Source: Chondrus crispus
Taxonomy: Eukaryota; Rhodophyta; Florideophyceae; Gigartinales; Gigartinaceae
NCBI RefSeq assembly: GCF_000350225.1
Contig: NW_005178561.1
Coordinates: 1-21,348 of the forward strand
Reading direction: 5' to 3'
DNA: 21,348 bases
Shown here one piece after another: positions 9,567 to 17,502 of this stretch. Each line of letters starts with the position of its first letter. Position 1 is the first letter of the stretch. Below the pieces are notes generated by a model that saw only the letters and a list, made by a program, of their open reading frames with translations, was not told the DNA's origin and ran no database searches. A program made the position numbers and the translations under genes.

Positions 9567-9782
9567 TTAGATCTAACGCTGTAAGGTACGGACCTTACAG
9601 CGTGCGCGCGCGCATACCTTACAGCGCGCGCGCACTAACACGTGTACCCCACGTGTAGCACACGTGTGCTGTCAGCCCCGACGGCTGACAGCGTTACAGT
9701 GCGGGCCGACCCGCACTGTCTACAGTAAGCCGACTACAGTACAGTCCGTACTGTACTGTAGACGGTTAATTAACTTGTACAA
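9567..9782. repeat. Palindrome/hairpin array in element C LTR
   Basis: Successive inverted repeats almost without spacers: TTAGATCTAA 9567-9576; CGCTGTAAGGT arms 9577-9602, loop ACGG; GTGCGCGCGCGC arms 9602-9635; ACACGTG arms 9638-9656; AGCACACGTGTGCT 9657-9670; GCTGTCAGCC arms 9668-9692; ACAGTGCGGG arms 9696-9719, loop CCGA; CTACAGTACAGT arms 9734-9761, loop CCGT; GTTAATTAAC 9765-9774; TTGTACAA 9775-9782. All arms are perfect. About nine tenths of the interval lies inside a palindrome. Possible roles are binding sites for dimeric proteins, cruciforms in DNA, or a structured 5' leader if transcribed. Confidence 0.93.
9639..9666. promoter_or_regulatory. Three CACGTG boxes at 11-bp intervals
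   Basis: CACGTG occurs at 9639, 9650 and 9661, each exactly 11 bp apart, and identically at 299, 310 and 321 in the reversed LTR. CACGTG is the classic core of bHLH (E-box) and plant-type bZIP (G-box) binding sites. One helical turn of spacing would place bound dimers on the same face of DNA. A regulatory role is inferred. Confidence 0.45.
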
Positions 9783-9786
9783 TAAA
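9781..9786 (+). promoter_or_regulatory. Putative polyadenylation signal in element C LTR
   Basis: AATAAA lies directly after the hairpin array and is conserved in the reversed copy (184-179, minus strand). Its position inside the LTR suits a signal for the R region, but the R/U5 boundary cannot be seen from sequence alone. Confidence 0.4.
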
Positions 9787-10162
9787 TACAGGGAGCGACC
9801 GCCGGCGGAGGGGACGAGGACAGGCAACCCTCCACCGACGGTCGACCACCCAGCTTACTCTACTCACACCGCCGTTCCGCGAGTAGTTACCACCGAGCGG
9901 GTAGAGGACGCGCGCGACACTGCGGCGAGCTGCGATCCGCCTCCGCCCGGCAGTACCGGATCGTCAACCGGTACTGCTTCGGGGCGTCGAGGCGTCGATC
10001 CGCTCGCCTACACGCGCGTCCCCGCCGACCGCGCTCTACCACCCGCTACCGGCCCGCTTCCGGTGGCGTTGGTTGGTTCAAGACCCTCGGTACGCCGATC
10101 CGGGGTCTTCGGCCGAACATCGCAAACACCCCTCCGCCGTGTGTGGGGTGTTTATGCGACAC

Positions 10163-10180
10163 TGGTCTCCCGACCTAGAA
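10163..10180 (+). promoter_or_regulatory. Primer-binding site of element C
   Basis: TGGTCTCCCGACCTAGAA starts one base after the proposed LTR end. Its complement ends in CCA and has a C where the T-stem of a tRNA must begin, so it is compatible with 18 nt of a tRNA 3' end. Element B has the same site with one difference. The tRNA species is not identified. Confidence 0.65.
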
Positions 10181-10238
10181 GACCTTCAAGATCACGCCGA
10201 GAAGGTTGTCCTTTACCTCCGCGTCCGTACGCGTTGAG

Positions 10239-11020
10239 ATGAGCGCCGAGTACCCGACCTCGATCCGATCCGAGCCGGCGGATGTGCGAGAGGCCGCGCT
10301 ACGCGTCCAAGGGGGCGACGGCGACGCAGGTCCTCGGGACCGCGAACCGTCGCCCGACCTCTCCGAAGGACGCGCTCGCGCGATGTACGATCGCATCGCC
10401 GAGTACATCGAGGATGTCCGGACGTCTCTCCGTATCGACGTCTCCGACAGCGTCTACGCCCGCTGTATGGAAGAGTTGCGCTCCCTCCGCGAAGGAAGGT
10501 TCGAGCGCGTAACTCAGTCCTTGGAGAACCTGCGCGCACTCGTCGACCAGCTACACGCCCGTGTGGCGCTGGTCGAGGACGCGCGCATTGATTCCCCCGC
10601 CGTAGAGGTTGCGGGTCGACCCGCGAGTGCAAACTCCGGGGTTCGACGAGACCCGCAACCTTTCCCATCTGCCGAACAGATGGGAGCGTTCGCGCACATG
10701 GCGGCTGAACTTAACTCAACGCGCCGCCGTGCCCGTGAGATGAAACAGACCTCGGCCGAGAGGCCGCCCGGAGCCTCCCCGAGTAGGCCCGGTGCCACTG
10801 TTCCTCCGGTCGCGTCCGGTTCGCAAGAGTGGCCCCCGGCTGGTGCCGTCACCAGCCGGACGGCGGAGGACATCAAGCCGACCGCGGACGCGAACTTCGC
10901 GTCCGAGACTCAAGCCCTGCCCATGTCCCCGGAAGCATGCGGCAGTCACGACGGGTACCGACCGAACTCGACCAGGGCCGTGGAGGAGTCGCCCGCGGAT
11001 CAGGGGAACCGATTCTACCC
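10239..11020 (+). pseudogene. Element C gag N-terminal part (coiled coil)
   Basis: The first ATG in frame after the primer-binding site is at 10239. The open frame extends a little upstream, but only with non-ATG codons. The protein begins MSAEYPTSIRSEPADVREAA. A helical, probably coiled-coil segment (YDRIAEYIEDVRTSL to DQLHARVALVEDA) matches the position and style of element B's coiled coil (element B has ALEELTAHVVLVEN). A Pro/Ser/Arg-rich stretch follows. At 11018-11020 a run of three C marks a switch into the frame of the capsid; one more C would give a continuous FYPFDPRWGG. The break is either a one-base deletion or a homopolymer miscall. Confidence 0.75.
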
Positions 11021-12799
11021 TTCGATCCTCGCTGGGGCGGTTACCAGCCGGCGGATCTTACCGCGCATCTCGGCCCCGTCGATGTCCGAACACTGCCCGT
11101 GACTCCGTTCGGAACGTTGGGTCCCGCCGAACCCGGGGTCGAGCCCGTCCACACCATGATACAGGAGTTCAACGCCGTCGCGAACTACCGGATGTATCGG
11201 TTGGACAACACCTCGAGGCTTGTTACCTCGGGTGACGCGGGACGGATCGCCAAGTACGTCCAACGCTGCCGTGGGCTCCGCCCCACGATGAAGAGCTTCG
11301 ACGGTACTGATGCGATTCAGTTGCTACCGTTCCTGAAGGATATCCGGATAACCTTCAATGCCCAGCACCTGACCGAAGGTGTGGCAGTCCATGTCTTCGC
11401 TCACTTCCTCGAGCGAGACGCGGAGCGGTTGTATACGAGTTACACCATGCGCGGCCTCCGCGTCGGCCAGCTCCACGACGATACGAGCTGGCCTGGTCTC
11501 GTCAACCAATTTATCAAACGCTACCTAACCGAAGACGTCTTAGAGGAGGCGTTTGATGCTGTCGCGTCGGCGCGACAGCTTCCTCACGAAACCGAGAACA
11601 CGTTCGCGGACCGGCTGGAATCCGCCGCGTTCCGATGCACGGCCGTGTTCTCAGAACAAGCCCTCGCGCACTACTTCGTGCGCGGGTTGTCCACTGCAAC
11701 CCGGGCCGCAGTGGCAGAGACGGTGCAAAGGTTGCCCGGACAACAGAAGACCGAACTCTCAACGATTCGCCGTATCGCAACGGCTGAGGGAACAACCTAC
11801 CGCGCCCGCCTCGGATTGCCGCTGCCGGATCCGAAGCCGGCAGCGAAGGGAGTCCGAACTCCGAGGTCGCACGGAACAAGTTCGCCGGCGACCGCCCTCC
11901 ACATTGGAGAAGATGAGTGGCAGGCCGACCCTGTCCTCATTACGCAAGGCTTCGACCGCGCAGGAGGCCGACCTCCAACGACAGCTTCCACGGGATCGAC
12001 CGGAAGCTACGCGACTGCGTTCGCGCGCACGCCAGAAGCCACGGGTGGTCCGAACCACAACAGGGCAGAGCTGGATATCTCCCGTCGAGAAGGGGATCGC
12101 GTGCCGCCTTACATGCCTCGACTTACCGACGAAGAGGCACGCCACGCGGCGACGTTCGCGTCGACCGATGGCAGCGCGTACGTTTGTTGGCTGTGCCGGA
12201 CGTATGGCCACGCCATGTACGCGTGCCCGTTCCTGTCGCCTGAACAACGTTTGTTCACGGCGTACAGGAACTACCGCTATCAGATGGAGACGCGCCCCGG
12301 GATGCGCAATCTCCTTCAGCAGTCTACGCGGGAAGACCGAGGCCCGCGGCGAGGAGACCCGAACCGATCGGGTGGGGGCGTCCGTTTCGCCCCTCGCGAA
12401 GGCCGGTATCGACACCCGGGAACCGATCAAAGGGATCGCCGTGACCCTCGTCGGATGGATACGCGGTATCCCCGTCGAGATGGAAGAGGCGACCGGGGCC
12501 GTACCCAGTTGCCCCAAGGGGTACAGAACGCCATCATGTACCTCCAAGATTGGGTTGGGGATCCGAACCCCCAGCCCACGGAAGGAGGCGGAGGAGAGCC
12601 GGTTCTCGCCGCCCCTCAAATATTGCAACGGCCGGACGTTGCAATTCAAGGTGGCGAAGCATCCAATTACTTCGTAGAGGATGCCCAGCCAGGGTGGAGG
12701 AACGACGCGCACCACCACGGTCAGGGACCCGTTGACGCGCTAGCTAACGATTGCAGGGCGGGTAGCTCCGACAGCTCGGGTAGTTCGAAAAACCCGTAA
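11021..12799 (+). CDS. Element C gag: capsid and CCHC zinc knuckle
   Basis: In the frame that ends with TAA at 12797-12799, the capsid region has the typical Ty3 Gag pattern: MKSFDGTDAIQLLPFLKDI, then VHVFAHFLERDAERLY, LVNQFIKRYLTED and a helical C-terminal domain ending near RAAVAETVQRLPG. A CCHC knuckle C-x2-C-x4-H-x4-C (CWLCRTYGHAMYAC) starts at 12185. A long Arg/Asp/Gly-rich basic tail follows, suited to RNA packaging. The open frame could be read from an ATG at 10829, but the sequence before 11021 in this frame is not gag-like, so the true N-terminus is the segment starting at 10239. The stop lies inside a -1 frameshift signal leading to pol. Confidence 0.85.
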   Translation, partial: FDPRWGGYQPADLTAHLGPVDVRTLPVTPFGTLGPAEPGVEPVHTMIQEFNAVANYRMYRLDNTSRLVTSGDAGRIAKYVQRCRGLRPTMKSFDGTDAIQLLPFLKDIRITFNAQHLTEGVAVHVFAHFLERDAERLYTSYTMRGLRVGQLHDDTSWPGLVNQFIKRYLTEDVLEEAFDAVASARQLPHETENTFADRLESAAFRCTAVFSEQALAHYFVRGLSTATRAAVAETVQRLPGQQKTELSTIRRIATAEGTTYRARLGLPLPDPKPAAKGVRTPRSHGTSSPATALHIGEDEWQADPVLITQGFDRAGGRPPTTASTGSTGSYATAFARTPEATGGPNHNRAELDISRREGDRVPPYMPRLTDEEARHAATFASTDGSAYVCWLCRTYGHAMYACPFLSPEQRLFTAYRNYRYQMETRPGMRNLLQQSTREDRGPRRGDPNRSGGGVRFAPREGRYRHPGTDQRDRRDPRRMDTRYPRRDGRGDRGRTQLPQGVQNAIMYLQDWVGDPNPQPTEGGGGEPVLAAPQILQRPDVAIQGGEASNYFVEDAQPGWRNDAHHHGQGPVDALANDCRAGSSDSSGSSKNP

Positions 12800-15700
12800 A
12801 GACGGTTACGTTCGCGCGGTCGCGTGAGCCGTCTTGTCACACCAACCTAGACCCGTTACGATTCAACCCCGGCGGAGGAAGGGAATGTTTGCCGATAATA
12901 TTCCCCTCGACTCCGAGCGAGCGCACCGAGACTTTCGTAAGTCAGGTGCGGGAGGACAAAGGCGCCGAGGCCACCGAGAGCCCGGCACGACTAGAGGAAG
13001 AAGGCACCGTGGCCACCGTGAGCCACGTGCCAAATAAGGAGCGCATCGAACGCGCAGGCGGCCCGACCCACGTGTGTCCGGGGCCGCCAGAAGAAATCAA
13101 GTCGCGTACGGACGCGACTTGCCGCGAGGACGTCACCGACCGACAGACGCCCCGCGACCGAGGCAGAAGACCACGGAAGAGAAGCCGGAACCGACGCTGG
13201 CGGCCCAACCGGAACGACCTGGCCGAGCCGTCGTCACCGAAGGTAGTCGACGGTGTCATTTGCTTGATGACATCGAATATATACAACGTCCTCCGCTCGA
13301 TCGCAACCGAGGGGAACGCGTTCAAGCCTCATACCATTGAAGTCGATACCTGCTCGGGGTATAACTTGGTGAGGAAGGCCGACCTTCCTCCCGATTGGAC
13401 GCGCTACGTCGTACGCGACGCACGCCTGCCACGGTTGGCAGCCGCGAACAGTAACCCGCTTAAGCTGACTGCGGTCGTGCAGCTGGTCGTCCGGCTGCGG
13501 AACACGACGTTCCGCATTCTGTTCGTGGTCGCCGACCAGCTCGCGGTGCCCGTCCTCCTGGGCACGGCGTTCATCGATGCGCACGTTCGAGGTATCGACA
13601 TCGATGCGCAGAGGCTCGAGCTCCGACAAGGTGGCTCCGTCGCCATTGTCGATGGGAAGGGGGAGCCGTCTCCCCCAACCCGGCGCCACGGTCGCCAGTC
13701 AAGTCGGGCCGACGTACGCGAAGAACCGCCACAGCCGATCCGTGTCGCCCGATGGCTCACGATCCCCGCGATGTCGCAAGCACGGATACGCGTCACTACC
13801 GCGGGTAGCGGCCTCGTTTTCTTGGAACCCAAGCCGTCACTCCGACGTCGACACGGAGTGAGGCTCACGAACGGTGTAGCTGAGGTCTTACCGAACCAGA
13901 CCTTCGACGTGATCGTGGCGAATTTCTCGCGCCAAGCGAGGAGGCTCCCGAAGCGCACCGTCGTCGGTTACGCGAAGCGCAATCCGCTGGCGATCCTGAC
14001 GCCCGAGCGCCGAGTCGGGGCGGAGACCGCACACGCGCTGCATCTCACGGACTGGGACGTGCAAGCCGGCAGAGGGGGAGCTGGCCGACCAAGCTCCCCA
14101 GAAAATAAGGCCGCCGAGGGATGTCACGCCGGCCCCGGCGATCAGCCGGAGGGGTGCCCATCATCGACGGAAGGCACCGCGCGAGTCACAAATAAGGATC
14201 CCGAAAATTCGCCGATGAATTGGGAAAAAGAAATGGACTTGTCATACATCGACGATGACAAGCTCCGCGCACGGGTACTCGACATTCTCCGTAAGCATTC
14301 GAGTCTGTGGAGCGGTGCGCTCGGTACGATACGAGCAACGGAGCACCGCATACCACTCGAGGCGGGGACGAAACCGATTCGTTCTATGCCCTACCGAAAG
14401 GGGCCCGCCATGCGTGAGATGGTTGCTAAAGAAGTCAACAAGATGTTGAACGCCGGAGTTATCGAACCCGCGAGCACCGAGTGGGCTTCGCCGGTGGTGC
14501 TCGTCCCGAAGAAAGACGGCTCCCTTCGTTTTTGCGTTGACTACCGACGTCTCAACGCAAAGACGGCAGCGGATTCGTATCCGCTGCCCCGGATGGACGA
14601 CTGCATCGATTCGTTAGGGGATGCAGCCGTCTTCACTACGCTCGACTGCAATTCAGGCTACTGGCAAATCCCGGTCGCGCCGGAGGACCGGGATAAGACC
14701 ACATTCACCACGCATATGGGTACGTTTCGCCATTTGCGTATGCCGTTCGGACTGAAAGGGGCACCGGCCACCTTCCAACGTGCATTGGACATCATCCTGT
14801 CCGGCGTAAGATGGCAGATATGTCTCGTATACCTCGACGACGTCATAGTTTTTTCCCGAACGCACGAGGAGCACGCCGAACACCTCGACATTGTCTTGAG
14901 CTTGTTGAGGACCGCCGGAATATCCCTCAAGCTCAAGAAGTGCAGCTTCTTCCGTCCGAAAGTGCATTACCTGGGGCACGTGATATCCCCAGGTAAGCTC
15001 AGCGTGGCCGAAACGGCCGCCGACGCCTTCAAGACGTTCACGTTCCCGAGGACGCTTACGCAGGTGCGCTCGTTCCTCGGGGCGTGCAACGTCTACCGCC
15101 GTTTCGTCAGGGGTTTTGCCAAGATAGCTCGACCGCTAACCGACATGACCCGCAAGGACGCCGACCCCGACTTCGATAGTCCGACGGAGGCCCAGCTTCA
15201 AGCGTTCGAGGACCTCAAGGCAAGGATGATCGCTCCGCCGATACTTGCGCTTCCGCGGTACGGTCGGCCGTACATGATCGATACCGATGCAAGTGCGTAC
15301 CAACTCGGGTGTACGCTGCTGCAAGAACACGACGAAGCCAACGACTGGCGTCCCGTCGGATATTGGTCATATTCGTTAAACGACAGCGAACGCAACTACA
15401 GCGCTACGGAACGCGAGTGCTTCGCTGTAGTGTGGGCCGTCCGCACACTACGCCCGTACGTCGAGGGCACGAAGTTCACCGTCCGGACGGATCACGACGC
15501 GCTGAGGTGGCTAATGTCCCTGACCGAGAGCTCCGGAAGACTCACCCGGTGGCGGCTACGTCTGGCTGAATACGATTTCACCATTCAGTACCGCCCCGGG
15601 CGCGTGCACCAGGTCCCCGACGCCCTGTCACGCCTCGTATCACCGAGGGTCGCCAACGACCCTCGCCAGGCTGTCGACGTGGACGACGACATCCCCACCT

Positions 15701-16371
15701 ACGACACGTGCACGACCGTTCGTGATGTCTCGGATGAGCTCGCGGACCACGTATGCACCGCGAGCTGCGATCACGAGGCCGACCACGTTTTCGTGACTAC
15801 AAGGAACCGAACGAAATCCCGAAGGAAATTGCGCGCCCTAGCGTGCGACGAGCCGAGGGGCGACGACGAAGCCCCTGCTCTAGAAGAACCCGACGCCTTC
15901 TGGGCAGAGAACGAGGAATTCGACGCCGTGGACCTTGATCGCGCCCAAGACTTCGAAGCCGATACGTCCGGTTCCCAGGTCGCCCCTCCGCAGGACGACC
16001 TGCCGGCCCCTCTTACGATAGAGGAGATAGCCGAAGAACAACGCGTGGATGACTTCTGCCAAACGGTATTGGCACGACAGTCAGAGTCCCGGGACTCCGC
16101 GTTCTTCGAGGACCACCAAGGGGTGCTCAAACGGAGACACCCCTTCGACCCTGATATCGTACAGGTGGTGGTCCCTCGGACTCTACGCGCCCGGTTGCTG
16201 CGGCTCTGCCATAACCCGGCCATCGCCGGGCATCCGGGGCAGAACTGCATGTACTACGCGCTCCGTCGCGAGTACTACTGGCCACATTTGGCCGCGGACG
16301 TCGCGTCGACCGTACGAGGTTGTCGAACCTGTGCGATGAACTGCGTCAAGCTTCGGAAACACCTAAACTGA
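12784..16371 (+). pseudogene. Element C pol: protease, linker, RT, RNase H, integrase zinc module (ends at TGA)
   Basis: The frame is open from 12784, after a TAG, with no ATG needed if made by frameshifting. Counting from the codon at 12889, the protease site reads EVDTCSGYNL (D153-T-C155), where DTG is expected, so the protease may be inactive. A protease-RT linker module is at about 283-370. RT spans about 450-790, with D586 and YLDD at 648-651 intact. RNase H has D800, E843, D868 and D911. An unusually acidic linker covers about 920-1050. The integrase zinc module is H1108, H1115, C1145, C1148. A TGA at 16369-16371 interrupts between LRKHLN and the integrase core, and the same frame continues beyond it. 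Confidence 0.88.
12787..12834 (+). promoter_or_regulatory. Candidate -1 ribosomal frameshift signal between gag and pol
   Basis: In the gag frame the codons are tcG AAA AAC ccg TAA, so GAAAAAC (12787-12793) forms a near-canonical X-XXY-YYZ heptamer, differing from AAAAAAC at the first base. After a 6-nt spacer comes a hairpin at 12800-12834. It has 6 bp AGACGG/CCGTCT, one bulged G, then about five or six more pairs (TTACGT with GCGTGA, including G-T pairs). The pol frame is -1 relative to gag and is open from 12784, which overlaps the gag end by 16 bases. Slippage here would give Gag-Pol. Confidence 0.65.
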
Positions 16372-17502
16372 TTAAGGTTGTTTCCGGCGACGCGGCCGTT
16401 GGAGAGCCTCGCGATCGATATACTGGGGCCGCTCCTAAAGACCAAGGCAGGGAAACGATTCCTCCTGGTAATCACCGACCGCTTTACGAAGTTAACGCAG
16501 GTCGTCGCACTGCGTACGGTAACCGCCTACACCGTCGCAGTGGCGTTTTGCGAAGCGTGGGTCTTTAAGTACGGCGTCCCACGCTCGCTACTGTCGGATA
16601 ACGGACCGCAGTTCAACGCAAAGTTCTTCCAAAGCACATGCCGAGTGCTTGGAATTACGAACCTCTATACGTCAGCGTACCACCCTCAGACGAACGGCCA
16701 GGTGGAACGCTATAACGGAACGATTGCGTCGATGCTCCGCAATTACGTGAACGAACATCAGGACGACTGGGACGTGTACGTGGGACCGTTAACGTACGCA
16801 TATAACTCCCACGTACACCGATCCACACGAACGACCCCGTTTGAGCTCGTGCTCAGCCGGCCCCCGCCGGAGTTTTCTCTTCGACGAACCGGCGGGGACG
16901 TTCCACCTGCGGATAGGGGAACGCAGCGCGCGGAGTTCCTCAAGAACCTGGACGCGACGATCCAGAAGGCCTACGGGAGCTTGCGGCGCACGCAAGCCCG
17001 TTACAAACGCGACTTCGATAAGCGCGTTCGAACGGTTAACACACGTCTCGAGCCGGGTAACTTCGTCTACCTGAACCCCACCGACGGGGGCAAGACGTCG
17101 AACAAGCTCGCCTCTCCAGCCGTGGGGCCGTACCGCGTCCTCGCTAACGATCGTCGTACCATCACAATCGATCGTGATGGTGTCACCGAGCGGGTGTCCG
17201 CAGACCGCTGCGTGTACGCGCCCCCGCCGATGGACGCGCCACGGGTGAGCACGACGACCCCGCGTGACCTTGCCGACAAGGTCAGGGAGGGAACACAGTA
17301 CGCCGTGGAGAAGCTACTCAAGCATCGAGAGATGGAAGACGGAACAACGGAGTTCCTCATCAAGTGGGCGGACTACGACCAACCCACTTGGACGGCACGC
17401 ACCCACATCCCCGAAGAATTGGTGTCTCGATATGCGCTGCGTCTTCGAAGACGCACGGGGAGGGACCTCAACTCCGAAGTGAACGCGGACGTTCACTCTT
17501 AA
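16372..17502 (+). pseudogene. Element C integrase core, GPY/F motif and chromodomain
   Basis: This is in frame with pol after the TGA at 16369-16371. Counting from 16378, the catalytic residues are D14 (IDILGPL), D74 (SDNGPQF) and E110 (NGQVERYNG), a DD35E triad. AYHPQTNGQVER is the strongly conserved Ty3 integrase signature. A GPY/F module (VGPYRVL) is at about 249-255. A chromodomain at about 308-352 has YAVEKLLKHR, FLIKWADYDQPTWTA and HIPEELVSRY. The end at 17502 is followed by purines (AAGGAGGGGG). No independent start codon is visible, so this part is expressed only if the TGA is read through, absent in other copies, or a sequencing error. Confidence 0.9.

Larger units (their letters stand above)
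9523..10161 (+). repeat. 5' LTR of element C
   Basis: The start is fixed by the break in element B's RT and by the edge of the reversed copy at 440. The end is set by ATGCGACA at 10154-10161, which mirrors the TGTAGCAT start with one mismatch and lies one base before the primer-binding site. The length is 639 bp. AATAAA lies at 9781-9786. The U3 side is dominated by the hairpin array. Further hairpins lie at 9950-9977 (10-bp arms GCAGTACCGG), 10080-10109 (7-bp arms) and 10124-10153 (9-bp arms AAACACCCC), the last ending just before the LTR terminus. Confidence 0.85.

Noticed and set aside
9567..9782. CRISPR array or tandem repeat
   Set aside because: The units are different palindromes without a shared repeat or regular spacers, in a retrotransposon LTR.
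1..9964. Large DNA transposon with 440-bp terminal inverted repeats
   Set aside because: The repeats' defined edges (440 and 9523, TGTAGCAT) face inward, and the right copy is followed by a primer-binding site, gag and pol, so they are LTRs of outward-pointing retroelements.
11553..12677. 374-codon plus-strand open frame overlapping gag of element C
   Set aside because: Arg-rich alternative frame of gag; the CCHC knuckle and capsid motifs are in the other frame.
11759..12718. 319-codon minus-strand open frame inside gag of element C
   Set aside because: It lies opposite clear capsid and zinc-knuckle coding sequence and is Arg/Ser-rich; a shadow of gag.
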